A DNA stretch of 39,652 bases, from assembly GCA_001735895.1 (NCBI GenBank), contig DS021199.1, forward strand, positions 1,294,796 through 1,334,447, written 5' to 3'. This document shows positions 16,778 to 24,519 of this stretch, piece after piece. The position numbers and the translations under genes are program-made. How positions within the stretch are numbered: the stretch's first letter is position 1; the number at the start of each line of letters is the position of its first letter. The notes beneath the pieces are model-generated. The model saw nothing but the letters and a program-made list of their open reading frames with translations. It was not told the DNA's origin and did no database searches. The stretch comes from Olavius algarvensis Gamma 3 endosymbiont. Its GTDB lineage: Bacteria > Pseudomonadota > Gammaproteobacteria > GCA-001735895.

Positions 16778-17664
16778 TACGCATCGAGCAGCTCAGCAAG
16801 TCTTTTCGCCGCCACAAGGTATTGCACGATTTGAATCTCGAAATCGGCGCCGGCGACCGGATCGCGCTGGTGGGCTCCAACGGCGCCGGTAAAACCACGC
16901 TGATGCGCTGCCTGTTGGGCGAATACGGATATACCGGCCGCATCGAGATCCACGGTTGCAACGTTAGTGATAATCGCGCCGAGGTTTTACGGCGTGTCGG
17001 CTTCGTACCGCAATTGCCGCCGCCGCTGAAGATGCCCGTGGATCAATTGCTGCGGTTTGCCGCCGGCGTCTGCGAATCGGATATTACCGCCATGCAGCAG
17101 GTTGCGAGCGAACTGGGATTACCGCTGACGGATATCGCTCACCAGGCTTTCAGCAGCCTGTCGGGCGGCCAGAAGCAAAAGTTGCTGATCAGCATTGCCC
17201 TCGGGCGTGATCTCGACGTCCTGGTGCTCGACGAACCCGCAGCCAATCTCGATCCGAAGGCCCGCCGGGCATTCTTTCGTTTACTGGCCGAACGCTATAG
17301 CGACACCACCATGCTGGTATCCAGCCATCGGCTGAGCGAAGTCGCCGCGCTGGTCAATCGCGTGGTCGAGCTCGAAGGCGGCCGGGTTACAATCGACGAT
17401 CACGTCGAGGCGACCTCGGAGCTGAACGTCGTCGCTAGTTGCTCGCTAACGCTATATCGTGCCGATGAAGCCTTTGCCAAGGCTATCGAGGCTTGGGGAT
17501 TTTCGAATCTGTCGGCGGGGCTCGAATGGCGGGGTGAGATTGCGGCGGCGGATCGGTTGCGATTTCTCGGGCTGCTGTCGCGTTACTCATCGATTTTAAA
17601 GCGTCTGCGCCTGGACGATGAAACTATGATTGCGGAGGTGCCAGCCGGTGCGCGTACTGCTTAG
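16774..17664 (+). CDS. nosF: NosF, ABC transporter ATP-binding protein
   Basis: This 296-residue ATPase energises the NosDFY machinery that builds the NosZ copper-sulfur site. Visible motifs: Walker A GSNGAGKT (34-41), Q-loop FVPQ (about 80), signature LSGGQ (129-133), Walker B VLVLDEP with Asp153/Glu154, and the H-loop SSHR near 187. The start at ATG 16774 overlaps the nosH stop. Longer open sequence upstream lies within nosH and is not used. The C-terminal region (about 215-296) is an accessory domain as in other NosF proteins. The gene ends 17 bases inside nosL, so the two are translationally coupled. Confidence 0.96.
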   Translation: MIRIEQLSKSFRRHKVLHDLNLEIGAGDRIALVGSNGAGKTTLMRCLLGEYGYTGRIEIHGCNVSDNRAEVLRRVGFVPQLPPPLKMPVDQLLRFAAGVCESDITAMQQVASELGLPLTDIAHQAFSSLSGGQKQKLLISIALGRDLDVLVLDEPAANLDPKARRAFFRLLAERYSDTTMLVSSHRLSEVAALVNRVVELEGGRVTIDDHVEATSELNVVASCSLTLYRADEAFAKAIEAWGFSNLSAGLEWRGEIAAADRLRFLGLLSRYSSILKRLRLDDETMIAEVPAGARTA

Positions 17665-18118
17665 TTTTGTATGCCTGGTTTTGATTTACGGCTGTAGTCC
17701 CGAGGATAACACCGGGCCGGTTGAAGTTCGCTGGGATAGAGAAGTCTGTCAGCGCTGTAGCATGGGTATCGGCGACAATCGCTTTGCGGCCCAGATTCGT
17801 GGTGGCGCGCAGCACAAGGTATACAAATTCGACGATATTGGCTGCGCCGTGATCTGGCTCGAACAGCAAGCCTGGAAGGACGCCGACGCAACCGAAATCT
17901 GGGTTTCCGACTACCACGACAAAAACTGGCTCGACGCGCGCCAGGCGAGCTATGTTCGCGTATTGCACAGCCCGATGGGTTACGGCTTAGGCGCGGTTGC
18001 GGGGCAAGTAAAAGACGCGCTAAGTTTCGCCGAGGCGATAGCGCATATCGAAGCCGTGGAAAATAAAGAGCATCGGCACGGCCAAGCGCATCAACACCAA
18101 AACCTTGAAACCGAATAA
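17648..18118 (+). CDS. nosL: NosL, copper-binding lipoprotein
   Basis: This 156-residue outer-membrane-type lipoprotein is the copper(I) chaperone for NosZ. The lipobox LIYGC (Cys16) ends a short signal peptide. The NosL core has CQRCSMGIGD (Cys34, Cys37, Met39) and RFAAQI followed by FDDIGCAVIWL, the usual NosL pattern. The start is taken as GTG at 17648, because GGAGG (17633-17637) lies 10 bases upstream and this gives a compact signal peptide. A TTG at 17630 is the alternative. The C-terminus is His-rich (HRHGQAHQHQN), which may add metal binding. It overlaps nosF and is followed 14 bases later by nosY, so the order here is F-L-Y. Confidence 0.93.
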   Translation: MRVLLSFVCLVLIYGCSPEDNTGPVEVRWDREVCQRCSMGIGDNRFAAQIRGGAQHKVYKFDDIGCAVIWLEQQAWKDADATEIWVSDYHDKNWLDARQASYVRVLHSPMGYGLGAVAGQVKDALSFAEAIAHIEAVENKEHRHGQAHQHQNLETE

Positions 18119-18132
18119 TCGGGATTAGCCGT

Positions 18133-18960
18133 ATGAAACATTTGTTACTGTCCGCCAGGCTCGATATCAGCGAAGCGATCCGCAGCCGCTGGTTTCTGGT
18201 CTATGCGCTGGTGTTTGGCGCCGTCGTGGTCGGCTTGTTCATCTCCGGATTGACCGAATCACGGGTGATGGGCTTCACCGGGCTCTCGCGTTTACTGGTG
18301 ACTTATTTACAGATCACGATGGCATTGCTACCGCTGTTCGTATTGCTGACCACGGTGCGCTCCATGGTGGGCGATCGCGAGAGCGGGACTTTCGAGTACC
18401 TGCTGTCGCTGCCGGTAGGGCTCGGTAGCTGGTTCTGGGGTAAATGCGTCGGCCGGTTCCTGGTGGTTTTTCTGCCGGTATTTGTCGCCATGGCCCTGGC
18501 CGTAATCTGGGGCGCGCTCAAAGGCCTGTCGATACCCTTGATGCCGGTGGTTTATTATACGGGGTTGCTGCTGTCGCTGGCTTTGTGCTTCCTCGGTTTT
18601 GGATTCCTGATTTCGACGCTGACGCGCTCGACCGAGGTCGCGACCGGATTGGCTCTAATGATGTGGCTGTTCATGCTGCTGTTCCTGGATCTGGTTCTGC
18701 TCGGCATATTGATCAAGACGGGTTTGAACTCGGAATCCGTGGTTGCCCTCGCGTTGCTCAATCCGCTTCAGGTTTTCCGCACCGCGTCGATGATGCTATT
18801 CGATCCGCAACTGGTGCTGCTGGGCCCTTCCGCCTATGTCATTCTCGACCATTTTGGCGGTAACGGATACATCGTCTGGGCATTGTTTTACCCTGCGCTG
18901 CTAGGCCTAGTCACGGCTTCGATCGCTTATCTCGCTTTCCGCAAAAGCGACCTGGTTTAG
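18133..18960 (+). CDS. nosY: NosY, ABC-2 type permease
   Basis: This 275-residue inner-membrane permease has six hydrophobic segments. It is the membrane partner of NosF, and the NosDFY complex spans the inner membrane to support assembly of the CuZ site. It begins with a soluble helix rich in Arg (ARLDISEAIRSRWF), typical of ABC-2 permeases such as NosY, and contains the conserved LLTTVRSMVGDRESGTFEYL stretch near 73-92. It is the last gene of the nos operon. About 230 bases later a strong bidirectional GC hairpin closes the region. Confidence 0.94.
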   Translation: MKHLLLSARLDISEAIRSRWFLVYALVFGAVVVGLFISGLTESRVMGFTGLSRLLVTYLQITMALLPLFVLLTTVRSMVGDRESGTFEYLLSLPVGLGSWFWGKCVGRFLVVFLPVFVAMALAVIWGALKGLSIPLMPVVYYTGLLLSLALCFLGFGFLISTLTRSTEVATGLALMMWLFMLLFLDLVLLGILIKTGLNSESVVALALLNPLQVFRTASMMLFDPQLVLLGPSAYVILDHFGGNGYIVWALFYPALLGLVTASIAYLAFRKSDLV

Positions 18961-19133
18961 CCTGCCTGATTGACCACGCGCCCTCTACGGGCGGTGATCT
19001 ACGAGATGACCGATACTGCTGTTGAGTAATCCCTGCACAAGCGGACACTTGTAAATCGAATTCGCGCTTCCACAACCGACACTGATGGAAGCCGACCGAT
19101 CCAAATAATAGTTACGGGCATAGCATAAGAACA

Positions 19134-19149
19134 GGCCCCGTTCGGGGCC
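19134..19149. terminator. Bidirectional terminator hairpin
   Basis: GGCCCCG-TT-CGGGGCC is a perfect 7-bp stem between the end of the nos operon (plus) and the stop of the Lys/Ala repeat gene (minus). On the minus strand it is followed by TGTTCTTATG, a moderately T-rich run, so it fits best as the repeat gene's terminator, and it may also stop read-through from nosY. Confidence 0.7.
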
Positions 19150-19190
19150 CATCCTCAGTTATCAATACAACTTCCTTTTTGCGGACGCGA

Positions 19191-20429
19191 TTAAGCTGCC
19201 AGGGCCGCGGGTCTTTTCCTTTTTGATTTTACCTTCTTGGCTTTCGGGCTCTTCGCTTTTTTGGCCTTGGTGAGTTTCGCTTTCTTGGTCTGTGCTTTTT
19301 TAGGTTTGGCTTTTTTAGCCTTGGCCTTGGCGAGTTTGGCTTTCTTGGCCTGTGCTTTTTTGAGCCTGGCTTTTTTAGCCTTGGCCTTGGCGAGTTTCGC
19401 TTTCTTGGCCTGTGCTTTTTTGAGCCTGGCTTTTTTAGCCTTGGCCTTGGCGAGTTTGGCTTGCTTGGCCTGTGCTTTTTTGAGCCTGGCTTTTTTAGCC
19501 TTGGCCTTGGCGAGTTTCGCTTTCTTGGCCTGTGCTTTTTTGAGCTTGGCTTTTTTAGCCTTGGCCTTGGCGAGTTTGGCTTGCTTGGCCTGAGCTTTTT
19601 TGAGCCTGGCTTTTTTAGCCTTGGCCTTGGCGAGTTTGGCTTGCTTGGCCTGAGCTTTTTTGAGCTTGGCTTTTTTAGCCTTGGCCTTGGCGAGTTTGGC
19701 TTGCTTGGCCTGTGCTTTTTTGAGCCTGGCTTTTTTAGCCTTGGCCTTGGCGAGTTTGGCTTTCTTGGCCTGTGCTTTTTTGATCCTGGCTTTTTTAGCC
19801 TTGGCCTTGGCGAGTTTGGCTTTCTTGGCCTGTGCTTTTTTGATCCTGGCTTTTTTAGCCTTGGCCTTGGCGAGTTTCGCTTTCTTGGCCTGTGCTTTTT
19901 TGAGCCTGGCTTTTTTAGCCTTGGCCTTGGCGAGTTTCGCTTTCTTGGTCTGTGCTTTTTTGAGCCTGGCTTTTTTAGCCTTGGCCTTGGCGAGTTTGGC
20001 TTGCTTGGCCTGTGCTTTTTTGAGCTTGGCTTTTTTAGCCTTGGCCTTGGCGAGTTTGGCTTGCTTGGCCTGAGCTTTTTTGAGCCTGGCTTTTTTAGCC
20101 TTGGCCTTGGCGAGTTTGGCTTGCTTGGCCTGTGCTTTTTTGAGCCTGGCTTTTTTAGCCTTGGCCTTGGCGAGTTTGGCTTGCTTGGCCTGTGCTTTTT
20201 TGAGCTTAGCCTTTTTGGCTTTGGCTTTGGCTTTGGCTTTGGCGAGTTTCGCCTGCTTGGCTTTTTTCTTCTCCTTCTTCAACTTGGCTTTCTTTGCCTT
20301 GGCCTTCTTCTGTAGCTTGGCTTGCTTTTCGTCCTCGCTGATTGTTTCGCTGGTGCTTTGCATACTTGCTTGTTTTTCCCGATTCTTTATCGAGTCGATG
20401 GGCGTGATATCGATGGTAGCTGCTTTCAT
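19191..20429 (-). CDS. Lys/Ala-rich histone-like 20-residue-repeat protein
   Basis: This 412-residue, extremely basic protein has a short ordinary head (about 1-36, MKAATIDITPIDSIKNREKQ, then Ser/Glu-rich). A lysine/alanine region follows, built from about 16 copies of a 20-residue unit (consensus KKAQAKQAKLAKAKAKKARL), ending in a Lys/Pro/Ser tail (SPKAKKVKSKRKRPAALAA). The units vary only at a few sites (Arg/Lys, Leu/Ile, Gln/Lys, Ala/Thr). The composition recalls histone-H1-like bacterial proteins such as AlgP, but the unit differs from the AlgP KPAA repeat. No signal peptide is seen. Binding and compaction of nucleic acid is the simplest inference; binding to polyanions such as polyphosphate is an alternative. 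A strong AGGAGG lies 8 bases before the ATG and an FNR-type box lies about 70-80 bases upstream. Confidence 0.85.
   Translation of the reverse strand: MKAATIDITPIDSIKNREKQASMQSTSETISEDEKQAKLQKKAKAKKAKLKKEKKKAKQAKLAKAKAKAKAKKAKLKKAQAKQAKLAKAKAKKARLKKAQAKQAKLAKAKAKKARLKKAQAKQAKLAKAKAKKAKLKKAQAKQAKLAKAKAKKARLKKAQTKKAKLAKAKAKKARLKKAQAKKAKLAKAKAKKARIKKAQAKKAKLAKAKAKKARIKKAQAKKAKLAKAKAKKARLKKAQAKQAKLAKAKAKKAKLKKAQAKQAKLAKAKAKKARLKKAQAKQAKLAKAKAKKAKLKKAQAKKAKLAKAKAKKARLKKAQAKQAKLAKAKAKKARLKKAQAKKAKLAKAKAKKARLKKAQAKKAKLAKAKAKKAKPKKAQTKKAKLTKAKKAKSPKAKKVKSKRKRPAALAA
19261..20220 (-). repeat. 60-bp tandem coding repeat, about 16 units
   Basis: Sixteen consecutive 60-base units (19261, 19321 ... 20161), with a partial unit after 20220, share the start ttggccttggcgag and differ at about four sites (e.g. 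tttcgc/tttggc, tttctt/ttgctt, tgtgct/tgagct, gagcct/gagctt/gatcct). The mosaic of shared variants along the array suggests unequal crossing-over or gene conversion, so unit number probably varies between strains. It encodes the 20-residue repeat of the Lys/Ala protein in frame with no broken unit. Confidence 0.97.
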
Positions 20430-20496
20430 TCTTGGCCTCCTCAGGCAGACGTACGAACTAAGCTATCGATACTTTATTATTTCGAGGTATGATATT

Positions 20497-20510
20497 TTGA
20501 TCTATGTCAA
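20497..20510 (-). promoter_or_regulatory. FNR/DNR-type box upstream of the Lys/Ala repeat gene
   Basis: Read on the minus strand it is TTGACATAGATCAA, 9 of 10 specified bases of TTGAT-N4-ATCAA. At class II spacing the -10 position holds AAGTAT (weak), with TAAAGT and AATAAT nearby. The box is convincing; the exact promoter is not. Confidence 0.65.
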
Positions 20511-20642
20511 CAATTCCCCCTTCAAACAAAAGGCTGCCAGCTAGTCCATGGCCAGCGGGCATGACTAGTTAAGATTCGAAATGTGTCATGAATGTCTCCC
20601 ATCCCGCAATTCGAACAGCAGCAAGTGGTGCAGGTCAGTTCT

Positions 20643-21392
20643 TTAAAACGGCAGCGGCAGTTTGCTGGTGCGGCCGCCGTCGATGACGATCACCTGGCCG
20701 GTGACAAAAGTGGCATCGTCGCCGGCAAGATAGACGGCAAGCTTGCCGACATCTTCGGGTTCGCCGATGCGTCCGCTCGGGTGCATTCGGTAGAGACCTT
20801 GCCGGGCCGCGGCCGGATCCTGTTGCAGGTTGATATAATCTTCGCTGAGTTCCGAACGAATCCAGCCCGGCGCAATCGCGTTGAGGCGAATACCCTCGCT
20901 GCCGAGATCGACTGCCATGGCTTTGGTAAGCGCGTGCACGCCACCCTTGCTGGCGCAGTAGGCAGTGTGCTCGGGATTCGCCGCCAAACCCTCGATTGAA
21001 CCAATATTGATTATGCTGCCACCACCGTTGCAACGCAGCAACGTCAGTAAAGCTTTGCACAAAAACATCGGAGCGGTCAGATTGACCGCGAGCATTCGGT
21101 TCCAGTCATCGAGTTGCATATCGTCGATCGATTGTTGGAACATGAATCCGGCGTTGTTAACCAGGATATCGATGCTGCCGAATTCCTGCTGCGCGGCCGC
21201 GGCGATGGCGGGGAAACTATCCGGCTGCGCCAGATCCGCCTCGATCCAGCTTGCCGCGGACAGTTCGGTTGGTAGCGGTCTGCGTTGCGCCACCAGGATA
21301 TGTGCGCCGGCAGCGAGCATCGCCTGGCTGATCCCGAGACCGATGCCCTGGCCGCCACCGGTGATGACGGCCACCTTGCCCGCCAGGCTCAT
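20643..21392 (-). CDS. Short-chain dehydrogenase/reductase
   Basis: This 249-residue classical SDR oxidises or reduces an alcohol/ketone with NAD(P). It has the nucleotide-binding TGGGQGIG (11-18), NNAG (79-82), catalytic Ser132 and Tyr145/Lys149 (YCASK), and the C-terminal FVTGQVIVIDGG typical of FabG-like members. It is the last gene of a minus-strand run with another SDR (3 bases between), an FAD oxidoreductase and hydrolases, which suggests a catabolic pathway. The substrate cannot be read from sequence. Confidence 0.92.
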   Translation of the reverse strand: MSLAGKVAVITGGGQGIGLGISQAMLAAGAHILVAQRRPLPTELSAASWIEADLAQPDSFPAIAAAAQQEFGSIDILVNNAGFMFQQSIDDMQLDDWNRMLAVNLTAPMFLCKALLTLLRCNGGGSIINIGSIEGLAANPEHTAYCASKGGVHALTKAMAVDLGSEGIRLNAIAPGWIRSELSEDYINLQQDPAAARQGLYRMHPSGRIGEPEDVGKLAVYLAGDDATFVTGQVIVIDGGRTSKLPLPF

Positions 21393-21395
21393 CGC

Positions 21396-22160
21396 CTAGT
21401 GAACCGGTTTAGCGCCGCTCACTTCGACCGTTTCGCCGCAGATGTAACGCGCGTCCTGCGAGGCCAGAAAGGCGATGACGTCGGCAATTTCCCCGGGTTC
21501 TGCAATACGGCCCAGCGGCACGGTTTTACCCAGTTCCTCTATCGCGTTTTCCGGATCGATGCCGCGCGTGGTATAACCGCTGCGTAGCATCGGGGTATTG
21601 ACTTCGTTGGGGCAAACCGCATTGACGCGGATACCGTCGGGCGCATGGTCGCGGCCGAGACTCTTGGTCAGCGCCGCCAGCGCGGCCTTACTGGTGCAGT
21701 AGGCGACGTGATCGGGTCCGGGATATATACCCCAGGTCGACGAGGTGTTGACGATCGCGCCGCCGCCGGCCTCCTGCATATAGGGAATCGCTGCGCGGCA
21801 CAGGAAAAACACCGCGTTCAGGTTGACGTCGAGTGCGCTAAACCACATGTCGTCGGTGGTTTCCAGAATATTGCCGCGCGGGATAATGCCGGCATTGTTG
21901 ACCAGGATATCGATGCCGCCGAAGGTGAGTACCGCCTCGGCGATCAGAGCCTCGCAATAGGTCTTCCGGCGCAGGTCGCCTGCCATGTAATGTGTGTCCA
22001 GCCCCTTGCGTTTCATGGCTTCGCTGAGGTCGTTGCAGTCTTCTTCGCTGCGATCGGAAAACAAAACCTTGGCGCCTTCGCTGGCAAACAGGTCGACCAG
22101 CGCATGGCCGATGCCGCCGACTCCTCCCGTGATTACTACGCTCTTATCGTCAAATCTCAT
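21396..22160 (-). CDS. Short-chain dehydrogenase/reductase
   Basis: This 254-residue classical SDR has TGGVGGIG (11-18), NNAG (88-91), active-site Ser in NTSST, Tyr154/Lys158 (YCTSK) and ICGETVEVSGAK near the end. The start is placed at ATG 22160 because MRFDDKSVVITG is a normal SDR beginning. The frame stays open upstream into the neighbouring gene but has no family similarity there. It lies 3 bases after the stop/start junction with the DadA-like gene and shares its probable operon. It is distinct in sequence from the next SDR, so the pair likely does different steps. Confidence 0.92.
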   Translation of the reverse strand: MRFDDKSVVITGGVGGIGHALVDLFASEGAKVLFSDRSEEDCNDLSEAMKRKGLDTHYMAGDLRRKTYCEALIAEAVLTFGGIDILVNNAGIIPRGNILETTDDMWFSALDVNLNAVFFLCRAAIPYMQEAGGGAIVNTSSTWGIYPGPDHVAYCTSKAALAALTKSLGRDHAPDGIRVNAVCPNEVNTPMLRSGYTTRGIDPENAIEELGKTVPLGRIAEPGEIADVIAFLASQDARYICGETVEVSGAKPVH

Positions 22161-22162
22161 CG

Positions 22163-23407
22163 TTATAAAAATCTTCTCGGACTGAACGGGGTTATATTGT
22201 GGCTCGGATCTTCGCCGTTTGCCAGTTCGGCGATGAGTTTGCCGGTAATTCCGGATAGCGTGAGTCCGAGGTGCTGGTGTCCGAATGCATAGATTATGTA
22301 TTCCGACACGGTACTGAAGCCGATTACCGGCAGCGCGTCGGGGCAGGTCGGGCGAAAGCCGAGCCATTCCTGATCGGGTTTGTCGGGCAGTTCCAGCATC
22401 TCCTGCGCTTTGCGGGTCAGATAGTCGATGATACCTGGGTTGATTTCGCCGTGGTAACCCGCGATTTCGACGGTGCCGGCGAAGCGCAGACCGAGGTTCA
22501 TCGGGGTCGCGTAAAAGCCCGCCTGACGCCAGCTAACCGGGCGGCTGAGCAAATGCTGCTTGCCGCCGAACTGCACGTGATAACCGCGCTCGGTGTCGAG
22601 TTTGAGCAGCTGCGTCGGAATCCCCTCGATGGATTTTGAAAAGGCGCCGGCGGCAACGACGACACGCTCGGCCTCGATATTGGCCCCGCTATCGAGCTGG
22701 ATCTCCACCGCGCCGGCTCCGTGCCTGACCTCGAGCGCGCGCTGGCGCAATAGCCGACCCTGGTTGCGCAGAAAACACTCGACGTAGCGCTGGCAAAGCG
22801 CCATCGGGTCGAGTACGTGGCTGATGCCGTCGGCTAGCAGACCGCGCGCGAACGGAATTTTCAGGTTGGGCTCGAGCGCCCGGATATCGCCTTGATCCAG
22901 TTCGACGAATTCGGAATAGTACCTGCGCCTTGTCTGAATATATTTTTTTGCGGCGTTGAATTCGCGCTCGTCGCGATAAACATCCAAGAATCCCTGTTGC
23001 GTCAGCAAGTCGCGCGCCTGCGCCATGTCGAGCAGCGGATCGAGTCCTTCATAGACCTTGGCCAGCAACTTGCCGAGTAGACGCGTAATCCGTTCGACCT
23101 TATGCTCGCGGCAATTGATTAAAAAATCCAGCATCCAGCCGGGATGCGATAATACGTAGCCGAGGTCCAGGCTCAGCGGGCTGTTATTGGAAAACAGCAG
23201 TGCCGGCAACCGGCGCAACAGATCCGGGCTGTTAACCGGAATGCAGCCGTATTCCGCGATGGTGCCGGCGTTGCCGGATGAGGTGCCGGAGCCCGGCTCC
23301 GCGGGGTCGATCAGGGTGACTCTAAAACCTTTTTTTTGTAACCACAGGGCGCAACTGCAGCCGACGATTCCGGCACCGATCACTGCGATGTGGATTTGCG
23401 AATTCAC
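22163..23407 (-). CDS. FAD-dependent D-amino-acid dehydrogenase-like oxidoreductase
   Basis: This 414-residue member of the DAO/DadA family oxidises amines or D-amino acids and passes electrons to the quinone pool. The N-terminal Rossmann motif is IAVIGAGIVGCSCAL with a family-typical GSGTSSGNAGTIAEYGC stretch. The C-terminal FAD segment WLGFRPTCPDALPVIG and HQHLGLTLSGITGKLIAEL match the family. The GT(S)SGNAG run and the length of about 415 match D-amino-acid dehydrogenases closely. It is upstream of two SDR genes and downstream (85 bases) of the DUF1611-like gene. Combined with the M20 hydrolase, it suggests use of N-acylated or D-amino acids. Confidence 0.88.
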   Translation of the reverse strand: MNSQIHIAVIGAGIVGCSCALWLQKKGFRVTLIDPAEPGSGTSSGNAGTIAEYGCIPVNSPDLLRRLPALLFSNNSPLSLDLGYVLSHPGWMLDFLINCREHKVERITRLLGKLLAKVYEGLDPLLDMAQARDLLTQQGFLDVYRDEREFNAAKKYIQTRRRYYSEFVELDQGDIRALEPNLKIPFARGLLADGISHVLDPMALCQRYVECFLRNQGRLLRQRALEVRHGAGAVEIQLDSGANIEAERVVVAAGAFSKSIEGIPTQLLKLDTERGYHVQFGGKQHLLSRPVSWRQAGFYATPMNLGLRFAGTVEIAGYHGEINPGIIDYLTRKAQEMLELPDKPDQEWLGFRPTCPDALPVIGFSTVSEYIIYAFGHQHLGLTLSGITGKLIAELANGEDPSHNITPFSPRRFL

Positions 23408-23492
23408 GCAGGCTCTTTCCAGCGACTAAGACGAGAGCGATAGTTTATGCAAACTCCGGGGGATTCGGTACCGCTTATTTGGCGGCCTCGAT

Positions 23493-24503
23493 TTACCGGC
23501 CGAGCGCTTTGCGTAGCATGGCGGCTAGCTGTGGGCGGCTCGATGGATCCATCAGGTTGAGCGCCGGCAGGCCGGCGAGCTTCTCCACCAGTGCGATCGC
23601 GGCATCGGTATTGGCTGCGCCACCGGCCACCAGGTCGGGGCTACGCTGGAAGGCCGTCTCGATGCCTACCACGGCGTAAGGATCTTGGGCGCACAACAGC
23701 TTGAATTTGACGTGGTCGCGGATCATTTCCGTGGCAATTGCGCCATTGTAAGGCTCGAGCGGGGATGCGCCGGCCTCGGCCACGACGACGTCGGGCTTGT
23801 CTCTGGCGATCAGCGACAACAGATAGGGCAGGGCTTCGCGGTAGTCCGCTTTGTCAACCGCCGATGACGGTAGTCCGGCATCGACAAAATCGTAGATCGC
23901 GCTGGCGCCGGCATCGAGGAAGCTGAGCATGTCGCGATAACGCGCCGCCCCCGTCATTTTGGTGCCGACCACCTTGAGTCCCATTTGCGCCAACAAGTGC
24001 ACGATGATGCGGCCGGACATGGTCTTGCCGGAAGACATCGAAGTGCCGACGATCAGGATGACCGGTATGTTGAAGTCGATCCTTTCGAGCGGCGGCAGGC
24101 AAGCGCGCATCGTCAGTTTGTTATCGTTGCGCGTGATGTGTCCCTGGTACTGCAGTCGCATGGGCGCAGATATGAACGGTGACAGCGATGTAGTTTTGCC
24201 GAATAGCCCGGCGGCGGTTAGCGCGTTAAGTTCACCCGTCGCATCGATCGAGCGCCAGTCGCCAACCGCCTCCAGCGTCGCCGCACGCCGGCCGAAGGCG
24301 CCGATTACGAGGTCGTCCTCCATGACTTCGATCATGCGCCCGCCGGGCAGTTCGATCGCCTTTGCGCGGCCGCGCGTGTCGAGCACCTTGGCGAGTACGT
24401 AATCGCCGGTATCCCAGTGATCGCGCGCCAATGCCGTAGTCGTGAAATTGTCGGGCGTCAGATCGGAGATGCGCGTGACCGATGCGAGAAAGGGACGGAT
24501 CAT
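23493..24503 (-). CDS. DUF1611-like P-loop protein
   Basis: This 336-residue protein has a central P-loop VGTSMSSGKT (about 152-161), a cofactor-like KVVGTKMTGAARYRDML segment, and DVVVAEAGASPLEP. This layout is that of the DUF1611 family (P-loop NTPase fold, C-terminal), some members of which sit beside dipeptide epimerases and D-glutamate genes (DgcN-type). An N-terminal beta-rich region (about 1-110) precedes the P-loop. The reaction cannot be assigned from sequence. It is 16 bases downstream of the M20 peptidase gene and so in one operon. Confidence 0.75.
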   Translation of the reverse strand: MIRPFLASVTRISDLTPDNFTTTALARDHWDTGDYVLAKVLDTRGRAKAIELPGGRMIEVMEDDLVIGAFGRRAATLEAVGDWRSIDATGELNALTAAGLFGKTTSLSPFISAPMRLQYQGHITRNDNKLTMRACLPPLERIDFNIPVILIVGTSMSSGKTMSGRIIVHLLAQMGLKVVGTKMTGAARYRDMLSFLDAGASAIYDFVDAGLPSSAVDKADYREALPYLLSLIARDKPDVVVAEAGASPLEPYNGAIATEMIRDHVKFKLLCAQDPYAVVGIETAFQRSPDLVAGGAANTDAAIALVEKLAGLPALNLMDPSSRPQLAAMLRKALGR

Positions 24504-24519
24504 GGAGAGCCTCCTGGTA

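Noticed and set aside
19261-20220. Regular 60-bp repeats as a CRISPR array
   Set aside because: Units are contiguous, in-frame coding and have no variable spacers; not CRISPR.
19461-20315. Long plus-strand open frame with Phe/Leu/Gly repeats (and similar frames beside it)
   Set aside because: It is the reverse reading of the Lys/Ala repeat. The 60-base unit lacks stops in several frames. The minus frame has the ribosome site, head and terminator.
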